From Actinomyces bowdenii (lineage in GTDB: Bacteria > Actinomycetota > Actinomycetes > Actinomycetales > Actinomycetaceae), in assembly GCF_017592395.1 (NCBI RefSeq), contig NZ_JAGFOU010000003.1:1-64000 (forward strand): a DNA stretch of 64,000 nt, in the 5' to 3' direction. Below the pieces are notes generated by a model. It was not told where the DNA came from, ran no database searches, and saw nothing but the letters and a program-made list of their open reading frames with translations. The position numbers and the translations under genes were made by a program. Positions 1 to 8,152 of the stretch are shown here, piece after piece. Every line of letters begins with the position of its first letter. Position 1 is the first letter of the stretch.

Positions 1-146
1 TAACCAAGCAGTACCCCTACCTCATGGCGCACTGGGCCTGGGTCCACTCCTTTTGGTGACCAGGAATGACAAGAGCCGTGTAACGGGAGACTGTTACGCA
101 CGGTTCCGTGGGAGCCCGGGGGTGAGACTCCCCCGGGCCACCCGAC
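1..146 (+). mobile_element. 3' end of a group II intron (domains V and VI)
   Basis: The window opens inside a group II intron. Positions 73-106 fold as a canonical 34-nt domain V: GAGCCGTG pairs with CACGGTTC, the upper stem TAAC pairs with GTTA, the tip is a GAGA tetraloop, and a two-base CG bulge sits on the 3' side. The AGC catalytic triad is at 74-76. Positions about 107-143 form a GC-rich domain VI hairpin with a candidate branch A at 140, and the intron would end with AC at 145-146. Downstream sequence resumes inside an IS3-family orfA tail, so the intron is nested in an insertion sequence. Only the 3' end is in the window, so intactness and class cannot be judged. Confidence 0.85.
3..59 (+). 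CDS. C-terminal tail of a group II intron reverse transcriptase/maturase (partial)
   Basis: Eighteen codons ending in TGA at 57-59 read TKQYPYLMAHWAWVHSFW. This lies directly upstream of domain V, which is where the intron-encoded protein normally ends, and an aromatic-rich HW tail is common in these maturases. The rest of the gene is off the left edge. The assignment depends mainly on position next to the well-formed domain V, because the fragment is too short for a family call alone. Confidence 0.55.
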   Translation, partial: TKQYPYLMAHWAWVHSFW

Positions 147-640
147 CGACGGCCTTCTTCGCGAAGGAACAGCAGTGACCCAGAAGTATGAGCTCATCAA
201 TCGCGAGGAAGGCAACTATCCCATCTCCTCGATGTGCCGCTGGTCGAAGGTATCCCGATCGGGCTACTACTCCTGGAGGGATAGGCCTCAGTCCCGCCGG
301 GATATCAGGAGGCAGGAACTAGCCTCCATGATCGAGACCGAGTTCAAGGCCTCCGATGGAACCTACGGCTACCGCCGTATCACCGCCCGGCTGGGGCGCC
401 GGGGAGTGAGCACCTCAGGCGACACCGTGCGCGGCCTCATGCGGCGGGCCGGCCTGGTGGCCACCTGTCCGCGCCGAAAGGTCCTTACCACCACCCCGGC
501 CGCCGACCTGGGAGTCAGACCCGACCTGGTGGAGCGCGACTACCGCCGCTAAGACACCGGGAAGGAAATGGGTGGGAGACATCACCCTGTATCCGCACCT
601 GAGAGGGATTCGTCTACCTGGCCACCGTCCGAGGTCGAAC
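147..640 (+). pseudogene. IS3-family transposase remnant (orfA tail plus broken orfB)
   Basis: After the intron junction, the frame ending at the TGA at 176-178 reads TAFFAKEQQ, the usual end of an IS3 OrfA. OrfB starts at GTG 175, overlapping in another frame as expected for this family. Its N-terminal HTH-like part contains GYYSW and GTYGYRRI motifs. The OrfB frame stops at 552 after LVERDYRR. The continuation of the DDE domain (KWVGDIT, then GFVYLATV) is visible in other frames up to about 640, so at least two frameshifts have broken it. The catalytic core is lost and no intact copy follows. The element is dead, and its right inverted repeat was not found. Confidence 0.82.
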
Positions 641-841
641 GCGAGCTCCTGGGAGACCAGAAAGCAGCCTGACCAATACAACAACCACAGTCCGAAAACA
701 CCCATCACTCCAAGGGCCAACGCCCTTCTCAAAGGATTCAAAGCCCCGAGAAAAGAAAGTCAGCCCGGACCCTTCCGCGACAACATCCATAGCCCTCGCA
801 GCCCTAGTCATCCTCCACCTCCACAACCAACCCCGATGAGA

Positions 842-1000
842 AAGGCTCATGTGACAGGTTCCACAAGTTGCGAACCCGCCCCCACATCGACCCAGAATTC
901 CCGGGATGTTGGCATCGCGCGCGAAAGCTATGACGCTGTCCGGGTGATCCACCTGAACGATAACAGGCTCGTCTGCCGAGAGGCTAAAGGTTATGGTTGG
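842..1000 (-). pseudogene. [2Fe-2S] ferredoxin remnant (adrenodoxin-like)
   Basis: Read leftward from 1000, the strand encodes PTITFSLSADEP, then a segment with NIPGILGRCGGGFATCGTCH, which is the cluster-binding region of vertebrate/bacterial-type [2Fe-2S] ferredoxins (pattern GIP-GI-x-CGG...C-x2-CH). There is no start codon before an in-frame stop upstream, and the homologous frame ends about three residues after CH, so both ends are damaged. The first cysteine spacing is C-x6-C rather than the usual C-x5-C. It lies immediately downstream of the MFS gene on the same strand, so the two may once have been one transcript. The rest of 640-1020 shows nothing coding. Confidence 0.6.
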
Positions 1001-1021
1001 AAGGCGCCCACAAAAGTATCT

Positions 1022-2239
1022 TCATGAATTGCCGCCAGCCATTACCTGTTTCCTAGATGAAATGAAAGAACCGAAGATGATGAGCCCGCCGGCGGCCGCA
1101 CTGAATATCACGGCTACCTGTGTGCCCATAAGGGACCCCAGAATCCCGGCGCGAAAGTTTCCCAACTGCGGACCGGCCATGGAAATGATGTTCTGAACGC
1201 TTCCCACTCGACCGAGCGAGGCGGCTGGTGTCTGCACCTGCACTACCGTCTGTTGAATAATTACGGACCACACATCCAGTGCGCCCATCGCAAGTATCGC
1301 TGCTAGGGCCACCGAGAGAGTGGAGGTCATTCCGAGAATCGCGACTACTGCACACCAGAGGCAGGCGATAGTCACGACCGCCTTGACTGGCTGGCGAATT
1401 CGCTCAAGTTGGCCGGAAAAAATTGTCCCTAAGAGCCCTCCAACACTTAGTGTCGTCAATAGTGAACCGTAACTTGTGGCATCTCCTTCTAATATCTCTT
1501 CGTTCAGAGCGGGAAGTAAAGCCGTAGGTAGGGCGATGGACGTGGCCAAGAGATCTGTGAGCAACACTGTGCGAACATCATGCATATTCCAGGTAATTTT
1601 GAGGCCGGAAACAATAACTGAGATGCCCGGTCTTTCTTGAGATGCTGCCTCAATGTTTGGTAGGGTTGCAATAGATAGGAAATACGGGATGAGTGCTGTT
1701 GCGTGGATGGCAAATATTAACCCTATTGCACTTTTATCAAGCAGTAAACCGCCCAGGATTGGGCCAATAATTTGCCCCATGTTCATGCTTAACATGTAGA
1801 GACTCATCGCAGCCGGGATAGAAGAGTTGGCTAATAGGTGGCTGATGTATGGACGCCGAGTGGGGGATGTAATTGCGCCGAATGCTGACTGAGCAAAAAG
1901 TGCGGTATAGAACAGTATTAGCGAGAAGCCTATGAGGACTGTTGTCACCAAGAGAGCCGAGGCCACCACGACCTGCCCGCCGGCACCGACCAGGCCAAGT
2001 CTGCGAGGGCGACAGGTATCGGTTAGTGCTCCGCCGACCAACCCGAATACCAGCGTAGGAAGGCCGATAGCCAATCCAAGGCCGCCGACCGCGAGAGATG
2101 ACTTTGTCTCATCGTAGACGGTCCAGGCGATCGCCATCTGCATCATTTGAGCAGATACGCTCAAGAGCACCCCAGCTGACCATAGCCGCGCGAATGGGCC
2201 CGACTCGTGCAGGGGGCCGGTGTTGATCAGAAGACCCAT
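1022..2239 (-). CDS. MFS transporter, EntS/transmembrane secretion effector type
   Basis: This 405-residue protein has about twelve hydrophobic segments in two halves, typical of major facilitators of the MFS_3/EntS group that export small molecules by proton antiport. The N-terminal half contains the loop GGALTDTCRPRRL, which matches the conserved MFS loop 2-3 pattern (GxLxDrxxRR). The C-terminal half starts near GSLLTTLSVGGLLG. The substrate cannot be read from the sequence. Base composition is clearly lower in GC, with more A/T-ending codons than the neighbours, and IS and transposase remnants lie on both sides. This suggests recent acquisition. The start is ATG at 2239. The gene looks intact, unlike everything around it. 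Confidence 0.85.
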   Translation of the reverse strand: MGLLINTGPLHESGPFARLWSAGVLLSVSAQMMQMAIAWTVYDETKSSLAVGGLGLAIGLPTLVFGLVGGALTDTCRPRRLGLVGAGGQVVVASALLVTTVLIGFSLILFYTALFAQSAFGAITSPTRRPYISHLLANSSIPAAMSLYMLSMNMGQIIGPILGGLLLDKSAIGLIFAIHATALIPYFLSIATLPNIEAASQERPGISVIVSGLKITWNMHDVRTVLLTDLLATSIALPTALLPALNEEILEGDATSYGSLLTTLSVGGLLGTIFSGQLERIRQPVKAVVTIACLWCAVVAILGMTSTLSVALAAILAMGALDVWSVIIQQTVVQVQTPAASLGRVGSVQNIISMAGPQLGNFRAGILGSLMGTQVAVIFSAAAGGLIIFGSFISSRKQVMAGGNS

Positions 2240-2287
2240 TCAACCAGTATAAGGGGTAGATCGACGTCAAGCCGCGTCACGCGTAAA

Positions 2288-2301
2288 GGGTCTCTTCTGT
2301 G
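2288..2301. repeat. Candidate terminal inverted repeat of the ISL3-type element
   Basis: The sequence GGGTCTCTTCTGTG sits about 36 bp beyond the stop of the ISL3-type transposase fragment, and ISL3-family ends usually begin with a GGxTCTTxx-like motif. The partner repeat is missing because the other side of the element is truncated, so this is only a candidate. Confidence 0.3.
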
Positions 2302-2336
2302 TTTGGGGGCGCGGTAGGTGGGGCTTATCGGTTGGT

Positions 2337-2845
2337 TTAGGTGGTTGCTTTGAGTTGGTCCTTGAGGTGTTCGGCGTGGATGAGGTTGCGGGTGGTGTAG
2401 TGGGGCAGGTTCCTGAATCCCAGGACGATGCTCGCAGGTGCTCCAGGCGCCCGCCCACGGCCTGGATGGGGCCGTTGGGTGTGTGGGGGCGCTCGAAGTG
2501 GGCCAGGATGCCTTGGCTGCGGCTGGTCAGGGTCTTGGCCAGTGCCGTGATCTCCTCCAATCCGGCCGGGATGGGCCGAGCCAGGGAATCGATGGCGCGT
2601 TGCATCAGGAATCGTCCCAGGCCGCGGTCCTGGTGTCGGTAGGCTTGGATCGGGCGCTGGTCGATGCCCCAGGTGGCCTGCACAGCCGCGTGGCGCTCGT
2701 GGGTGAACAGCTCCTCGAGGCGCTGCGCCTGGGGGTCGATGGACAGGCAGGCCCCGGTGCGCAGAGCGCGCCTGGCCCGGTAGAGCGGGTCGCTCTTGCG
2801 GCCCCGGCCCCCGGTGGTCTGGCGCTGGATGCGGCGCCTGCTGCC
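2337..2845 (-). pseudogene. ISL3-family transposase, C-terminal fragment with frameshift
   Basis: The minus strand encodes RRRIQRQTTGGRGRKSDPLY followed by YRARRALRTGA, FTHERHAAVQATWG, YRHQDRGLGRFLMQRAIDSL, ILAHFERPHTPNGPIQAVGG and RLEHLR. These match the C-terminal half of DDE_Tnp_ISL3 transposases. Near 2435 the match moves to another frame (LGFRNLPHYTTRNLIHA) and ends at the stop at 2337. The N-terminal half is missing, and the fragment abuts an MFS remnant at about 2840. The residues that are usually GPTEA are GPIQA here, another sign of decay. Confidence 0.8.
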
Positions 2846-3390
2846 CTTCGTGTTCATTGTGGTCACCGCAACCTCCATTGAGGGCGTCGCCGGCGTCTAC
2901 TACCTCCAGCGCGTGGCCCGGGGGCCTGTGGGGTGCTCCCTCCTCCTGGTGTGCTGGGCTGCGGGGACACTTGCGGGTGCCTCGCTGGGGGCGTGGCGCG
3001 GACTGAGCCCGGTTCCGTGGCCTGCGTGATCCACGGGGGACGGGGGCCTCGGTGGCGATCCTCATTGAAGGCGCGATCGCCGTGCCCGCGATCATCGCCG
3101 TTGTCCTCCTCGCCGGCGGCTTCGCCAATGCCATTCACAACATCGGTGTCCGGGACATGGTCTTTAGCAATGTGCCTGCCCGGCACCTCGGGCAGGCCTG
3201 GGCGACGGTGGGGGCCGGATTCTCCGCCTTCTCCGTGATCGGCAACCTGCTGGGAACACTGGACATCTGGGGCGGGGCGCGGCCCGCTGTGCTCATCGCC
3301 GGCGCGGCCGGCGCCCTTGCGGCTATTGCCACGATGCTGGTCCACCGCTACCGCCGGTACCCGGCCACTTCACGACGCTCAGGCCGCACG
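2836..3390 (+). pseudogene. MFS transporter remnant, frameshifted
   Basis: The first block, from about 2836, encodes LLPFVFIVVTATSIEGVAGV and then YYLQRVARGPVG, ending at a stop at 3027-3029. A second block in another frame, from about 3052, encodes AILIEGAIAVPAIIAVVLLA, GGFANAIHNIGVRD and GNLLGTLDIWGG, then a last hydrophobic helix before a basic tail. Both resemble the C-terminal half of a major facilitator, and one gene split by frameshifting explains them best. The 5' half has been replaced by the ISL3 fragment. The 3' end is not clear because the open frame runs on without homology-like content. Confidence 0.6.
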
Positions 3391-3556
3391 GAGGCCTCGA
3401 TGATGTGGGGTCGCGAACGGACGCGCCTCCCGGCCTGTCCTGCTGCGCCACGTGATGTCCTTGCCTGCGGGAGAGGTGGGATCCGACCTGCGCCGCGGAC
3501 GGGGAGGCCAGCGGAGGACGAGGGGCTGACTGGGGCCGGGGACTATCCTCGCCAGC

Positions 3557-3856
3557 ATGCCCTCCTACCGCTCGATCCTCACCGTGACGGCTCTGCACCC
3601 CGGCCGCGACCCGCGCGATGTCGAGGCCGCGGCCCGTGGCGCCGTGGCGGCCACCACCATCGTGGAGTCCTTCGACGTCGGCGTCGTGGCCGGGCAGCCG
3701 CGCGTGACTGCCCGCTTCACCGCTGACGACGACGCCGAGGCGCGCGAGGTCCACGAGCGCGTCCTGGCCGCGGTGCGCCAGGGCGCCACCGCCCCGCAGG
3801 CCGTCCTGGCCCGGGTCAGCGGCGGGCGCAGCGTGCCGGTGCCCGCCGGCCCGTGA
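3557..3856 (+). CDS. Small hypothetical protein upstream of tig
   Basis: The ORF has 99 codons and encodes a soluble alpha/beta-looking protein with an alternating acidic and basic pattern (TADDDAEAREVHERVLAAVR). It has no signal peptide or membrane segment, and I do not recognise a family. The ATG at 3557 has no clear Shine-Dalgarno sequence. A TATCCT -10-like hexamer at 3543-3548 lies 8 bases before it, which fits a leaderless transcript. Strong third-position GC bias supports real coding. It ends about 190 bp before tig with no hairpin between, so read-through into tig is possible. Confidence 0.6.
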   Translation: MPSYRSILTVTALHPGRDPRDVEAAARGAVAATTIVESFDVGVVAGQPRVTARFTADDDAEAREVHERVLAAVRQGATAPQAVLARVSGGRSVPVPAGP

Positions 3857-4045
3857 TCCCGCGGCGCGCCCCGCGAGGCCGCCCCGGGCCGGAGGACGCG
3901 CTGCCGAGGCCCTGTGTCTAGGCTCATGAAAGCGCTGTCGCTGTGACGGTTCCCGTGCCCTAAGATGGCACGGATCGACGCCGGCAACGGGCGTCCGCCG
4001 GTGCCCGGCGTTTCCACCGACTCAGAACCTATGGGAGCAGCCCCC

Positions 4046-5449
4046 GTGAAGACCACTGTCGAGAACCTCGATCCCAGCCGCATCAAGCTGACCGTTGAGG
4101 TCCCCTACGAGGAGCTCCAGCCCAGCATCAATGCCGCCTACAAGGAGATCGGCTCTCAGATCCAGGTCCCCGGCTTCCGCCCCGGGCACGTGCCCGCCCG
4201 GATCATCGACCAGCGCGTGGGCCGCGGCGTCGTCATCCAGGAGGCCGTCAACAACTCGCTGTCCGATCTCTACCGCGACGCCATCACCGAGGCCGAGCGC
4301 ATCCCCATGCTCCAGCCCGAGGTGGAGATCACCGAGCTGCCCAACGTCGAGGGCGCCCAGGGCGGCGAGCTGGTCTTCACCGCCGAGGTCACCGTCCGCC
4401 CCGAGATCGAGATCCCGTCCCTGGAGGGCATCGAGTTGTCCGTGGACGCCATCGAGGTCAGCGACGAGGAGCTGGCTGAGGAGATGGACAACCTGCGGGC
4501 CCGCTTCGGCTCCCTGAAGTCGGTGGGCCGCAAGGCCAAGACCGGCGACTTCGTCACCATCGACCTCAAGGCCGTCATCGACGGCGAGGAGGTCGACTCC
4601 GTCTCGGGCGTGTCCTACGAGATCGGCAAGGGCAATATGCTCAAGGGCCTGGACACCGCCCTGCGCGGCCTGAAGACCGATGAGTCCGCCACCTTCACCA
4701 CCGAGCTGGCCGGCGGCGAGCACGCCGGGGAGAAGGCGGAGGTCACCGTGACCGCCACCGCCGTCAAGCAGCGCGAGCTGCCCGAGGTCGACGACGAGTT
4801 CGCGGAGATGGCCTCCGAGTTCGACACTGTCGAGGAGCTGCGCGAGGACCAGCGCCGCCAGATCACCGAGCGCAAGACCAGCGAGCAGGCCGTGGCCGCG
4901 CGTGACGCGCTTCTGGAGCACCTGCGCGAGTCGATCGACTTCGAGGTCCCCCAGGCCGTCGTCGAGCACGAGGTCGCCCAGCACCTCCAGGCCGAGGGCA
5001 AGGAGGGCGACGACGAGCACGGCAAGGAGATCCGTGACGACGTCGCCAACGGCGTGCGCGAGCAGATCATCCTCGATGTCCTGGCCGAGCAGACCGAGGT
5101 GGGCGTGAGCCAGGAGGAGCTGTGGGACTTCCTGTTCCAGACCTCCCAGCAGTACGGCATCGAGCCCGCCCAGTTCATCCAGGGCGCCCAGCAGGCCGGC
5201 CAGATCCCCGCCTTCGTCTCCGAGATCGCCCGCAACAAGTCCCTGGCCATCGCCCTGCGCCGGGTCAGCGTCAAGGACTCCGAGGGCAAGGACGTGGACC
5301 TGAGCGCCTTCATCGGCTCCGATGAGGCCGATGCCGCCGAGGCCGTCTCCGAGGTCGCCTCGCCCACCGACGCCGAGGCCTCCGGCTCGGGCTCCTCGGC
5401 GTCCTCCGCCTCCTCGGCCAGTGCCGCCAGCGCGGCCTCCGCCGGCTGA
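4046..5449 (+). CDS. tig: Trigger factor, ribosome-associated chaperone and prolyl isomerase
   Basis: This is the trigger factor of 467 residues that binds the ribosomal exit tunnel and assists nascent chains. The N-terminal ribosome-binding domain carries GFRPGHVPARIID, equivalent to the GFRxGKxP signature with H in place of K. The FKBP-type PPIase domain follows (TGDFVTIDL... LDTALRGLKTDE), then the helical C-terminal chaperone domain. The GTG at 4046 is chosen because GGGAG lies at a good distance upstream and MKTTVENL is the usual family start. An in-frame ATG at 4031 is the alternative. The tail after about residue 430 is Ser/Ala/Asp-rich and disordered, longer than in E. coli. Its position upstream of the clpP-clpX cluster is common in bacteria. 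Confidence 0.95.
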   Translation: MKTTVENLDPSRIKLTVEVPYEELQPSINAAYKEIGSQIQVPGFRPGHVPARIIDQRVGRGVVIQEAVNNSLSDLYRDAITEAERIPMLQPEVEITELPNVEGAQGGELVFTAEVTVRPEIEIPSLEGIELSVDAIEVSDEELAEEMDNLRARFGSLKSVGRKAKTGDFVTIDLKAVIDGEEVDSVSGVSYEIGKGNMLKGLDTALRGLKTDESATFTTELAGGEHAGEKAEVTVTATAVKQRELPEVDDEFAEMASEFDTVEELREDQRRQITERKTSEQAVAARDALLEHLRESIDFEVPQAVVEHEVAQHLQAEGKEGDDEHGKEIRDDVANGVREQIILDVLAEQTEVGVSQEELWDFLFQTSQQYGIEPAQFIQGAQQAGQIPAFVSEIARNKSLAIALRRVSVKDSEGKDVDLSAFIGSDEADAAEAVSEVASPTDAEASGSGSSASSASSASAASAASAG

Positions 5450-5470
5450 GCCCCACCGCTCCTATCGCCT

Positions 5471-5504
5471 CGGGCCCCCGCACCGCCTCCGGTGCGGGGG
5501 CCCG
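5471..5504 (+). terminator. GC hairpin after tig
   Basis: A perfect 15-bp stem (CGGGCCCCCGCACCG with its complement) closes a 4-nt loop 21 bp after the tig stop codon. There is no T-tract, as is usual for hairpins at gene ends in high-GC actinobacteria. Confidence 0.7.
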
Positions 5505-5761
5505 ACGGTGTCCTGTGGGCCGGCCCTCCCGGGGAGCGGCGGGGGCGGGGCGAGCTGCCGGGAAAGGCGGTCCCGGATCTGGGACTAAGGGCTTCACCGG
5601 GGGCGGATGCCAACTATGGCATTCTCCACCTTCGCCGGGACGCCGAGGCGCCCGAGGAGGCGGTCATCGGCGGCATGGCGGGGATAGGTGCTCATGGGCG
5701 GCGCTGCCGCCGCTGGTGGACGTCCCAGGACGGCGCTCGCGCTCCTTGGAACAATGCCGCT

Positions 5762-6469
5762 ATGGCACGTGTGCTTGTTGTGACACCTCCCCAGGACGTG
5801 CAGCCGGTCGAGATCCTTGGCGCCACGGCGGAGGAGGACGATTCCGGCCTGTCGCCCCAGGCGGTCCGCGACGCCCAGCTCATCGCCGACCGCCTGCAGA
5901 TGCTCATCCCCTTCGATGCCACCCCCGCCCTCTACACCTCGGATCGATCCCCGGACTCCCAGGCCATGGGCCTCATCGCGGAGGCCTTCGGGGCCTGCCC
6001 CACCTATCTCAGCGACCTGCGCGCTGCCGGCCCCCTGCACGCGCGGATCGAGGCGCAGGACGGCGCCGCCGTCGTGGGAGGGGGCTCCGTGGGGCTCCCG
6101 GGTCCTGCGACGCCACCGGAGGGCCTGCCCCTGGAGCCCGCGCAGGAGGGCATGGGCCCGGCCCATGACGGCGGCGCCCTCGGCGGCCAGGAGGGCCCTG
6201 CGCAGGCCCTGTCCTCCCGGAGGGAATGGATGGAGCAGGTCTACCGCGCCACGGCGGTCATCGAGTCCGATCCCGCCGAGCAGCGGATCGTCGTCACCCA
6301 CGGGGGCGCGTTCAACGGGGTCGTGGCCGCCTGGCTGCGGATCCCGATCGAGGTGTGCTGCCACATGCTCTTCCACGCCCCGCATGGCAGCATCACCGTG
6401 CTGGAGGAGGACGGGGCGCAGGACCGGGTGCTGCGCGTCCTGGGCGATACCGCCCACCTCATGGTCTAG
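5762..6469 (+). CDS. Histidine phosphatase-like protein lacking the RHG motif
   Basis: The 235-residue protein follows the phosphoglycerate mutase/histidine phosphatase layout. The segment LSPQAVRDAQLIADRL matches the first helix, LYTSDRSPDSQAMGLIAEAF matches the strand-helix that usually reads SDLxRAxQTA, and IVVTHGGAFNGVVAAWL carries the second histidine. The catalytic N-terminal RHG is absent: the first strand reads VLVVTPPQD. The phospho-acceptor is therefore missing and the protein is probably not a standard phosphatase. A Gly/Pro-rich insert occupies residues about 100-145. ATG 5762 is chosen because it begins the first strand. The Shine-Dalgarno is weak. Confidence 0.65.
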   Translation: MARVLVVTPPQDVQPVEILGATAEEDDSGLSPQAVRDAQLIADRLQMLIPFDATPALYTSDRSPDSQAMGLIAEAFGACPTYLSDLRAAGPLHARIEAQDGAAVVGGGSVGLPGPATPPEGLPLEPAQEGMGPAHDGGALGGQEGPAQALSSRREWMEQVYRATAVIESDPAEQRIVVTHGGAFNGVVAAWLRIPIEVCCHMLFHAPHGSITVLEEDGAQDRVLRVLGDTAHLMV

Positions 6470-6553
6470 GCGCGCCCGGCCGGGCCGGCCCGCTGCGGGC
6501 GCGAGGGGACGCTCGGGCCGGCGCCCTCCCGCACGCCCCTACCGGCTGATCCC

Positions 6554-6907
6554 TCAGCCCTCGTGGCTCCGATCCCCGACCTCCACCATGACCAGCTGCA
6601 TCCGGCAGGCGGTCACCGCCCTCAGGGCGTGGCGGTCGCCCGGCGCCAGGTAGAGGACGTCCCCGGTGCTCATGCGCTCGGTGCGCTCACCCACGGAGAA
6701 GTCCATCTCGCCCTCCAGCAGCGTGACGACCACCGCCCTGGGGGAGGCGTGCTCGGTCAGCTCCTGACCGGCGTCGAAGGTGAACACCACTGTGCGCAGG
6801 ACATCGTTGTTGACCACCACGCGCGAGGTCGTGGCGTCCCGGCTGACGGGCAGGGCCCCGCTCAGCCCGAGGGCGAACAGAGACTCGGAGACGGGGGTGG
6901 TGGGCAT
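6554..6907 (-). CDS. Small cupin-domain protein
   Basis: This 117-residue single-domain protein has a cupin beta-barrel signature: TFDAGQELTEHASPRAVVVT resembles cupin motif 1 (G-x5-HxH-x-E-x6-G) with reduced metal ligands, and LEGEMDF with GDVLYLAPGDRHALRA supplies motif 2. The conserved H of motif 2 is present and most motif 1 histidines are not, so metal binding is uncertain. The ATG at 6907 is preceded by AAGGAG at good spacing, which decides against the longer open frame. It stands alone on the minus strand, convergent with the histidine phosphatase-like gene. The substrate is unknown. Confidence 0.75.
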   Translation of the reverse strand: MPTTPVSESLFALGLSGALPVSRDATTSRVVVNNDVLRTVVFTFDAGQELTEHASPRAVVVTLLEGEMDFSVGERTERMSTGDVLYLAPGDRHALRAVTACRMQLVMVEVGDRSHEG

Positions 6908-7000
6908 GCTGGCTCCTTGCTCGTGGTGGCGCATGACGCGTCCCACTCTAGAGGGCGTTACGGAGAGCGGTGGCCGCCTCCGCCCGGTGCGCCGCATTTC

Positions 7001-7070
7001 GCTGGGTCAGCCGCATCCCGCCCGGTCAGATCGGGTGCTCTGAGCCAGCATGATGCGTGTGAGCCAGCGG
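7001..7070. repeat. 70-bp repeat, copy A
   Basis: These 70 bp recur at 8153-8222 in direct orientation with five mismatches and no gap. They start GCTGGGTCAGCCGCATCCCG and end GTGAGCCAGCGG. Copy A lies between the divergent cupin and AbiEi/DUF559-like genes. Confidence 0.9.
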
Positions 7071-7186
7071 GGATCGTGTGATCGCGCGGGAGGCCGGTCT
7101 CCACAATCGAGGCGGTGGCGGGGCCGATCCACAGGGCCGGACGGGTCACCTGCAACCGACCCGTGGACAGGCGCACCGTGGGAGCC

Positions 7187-8134
7187 ATGAACCGCCGGAT
7201 CGCCTGCCCCCTCGATCTCATCACCCGCCAGGACGCCGTCATGCGGGGAGCACCGGCCGACTCCCTGAGCCGGCGCAGCCGCGGCTCCCAGGCCGACCTC
7301 ATCTGCCTGCGCCGAGGCGTCTACGCGCGCAGGGACCAGTGGAGGGGCCTGCGCCCCGAGCTCCAGCACCTGGCCCGCATCTGCGCCAGCCGGGCCTCCG
7401 GACGGTCGCGGGGCGACGGCGCCGCGCTCGCCCGGGAGTCCGCGGCCATCATTCACGGGCTGCCCATGATCGGCCCCCTGCCCGATCGCCTGCAGTACGC
7501 CTCGCCGGGCGCCAGTGGGGGAGAGTCCAACACGATCTCCCGCCTCCTTCCCGCCCCGAAGGGAACCCCGGTGGAGGTGGTGGACGGACTGGTGGTGGTC
7601 GACGCGGTGAACACCGCCGCCGAGCTCATGCGCCGCAGGCCCTTCCGCTCCGGCCTGGTCACCGCCGACCACGTCCTGCGCGAGGGCGTGGCCACCGTGG
7701 AGGAGCTCACCGGGGTCCTCGCCTCCCGCCCCAGAGGGCACGGCAGTGCCCGGGCCGCGCTGTGCCTGAGGTACGCGGACCCCGCCTCGGAGTCGGTCGG
7801 CGAGTCGCTGAGCCGGGCGGTGATGATCGAGCACAGCCTCCCCCTGCCGCGGCTGCAGGAGACCTACCGCGCGCAGGACGGATCAGTCCTGGGGCGGGTG
7901 GATTTCGTATGGCCCGGGCACGGGGTCATCGGCGAGTTCGACGGGGCGGTGAAGTACTCCCGCCAGCTCGCCCTCGGCAACCCGTGGCGGACGGCCCAGG
8001 CCGAGCGGCTCCGGGAGAACCGCCTGGAGCGCGCGACCGGGATGAGGGTGGTGCGATGGACCTGGAACGACGCCTTCGAGACCGAGCCTCTTCTGAGGAC
8101 CCTGGCCTCCGTCGGGCTGCTGCCCGGGCACTGA
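7187..8134 (+). CDS. AbiEi-like/DUF559-like protein, putative winged-helix plus nuclease-fold
   Basis: This 315-residue protein has the layout of an actinobacterial group annotated either as AbiEi-type antitoxin/regulator or DUF559 protein. The N-terminal part carries ICLRRGVYARRDQW, like the wHTH-adjacent L-R-RGVY motif of AbiEi proteins. The C-terminal part, GRVDFVWPGHGVIGEFDG then AVKY, resembles the D...ExDxxxKY core of Vsr/PD-(D/E)XK-fold endonucleases. No AbiEii-type toxin gene sits next to it, so an antitoxin role is not supported by context. ATG 7187 gives the best family-like start, although GGGAG is only 2 nt away. GTG 7115 is in frame and could extend it by 24 residues. Confidence 0.6.
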   Translation: MNRRIACPLDLITRQDAVMRGAPADSLSRRSRGSQADLICLRRGVYARRDQWRGLRPELQHLARICASRASGRSRGDGAALARESAAIIHGLPMIGPLPDRLQYASPGASGGESNTISRLLPAPKGTPVEVVDGLVVVDAVNTAAELMRRRPFRSGLVTADHVLREGVATVEELTGVLASRPRGHGSARAALCLRYADPASESVGESLSRAVMIEHSLPLPRLQETYRAQDGSVLGRVDFVWPGHGVIGEFDGAVKYSRQLALGNPWRTAQAERLRENRLERATGMRVVRWTWNDAFETEPLLRTLASVGLLPGH

Positions 8135-8152
8135 CAGGGGCGGGCGCGTTCT

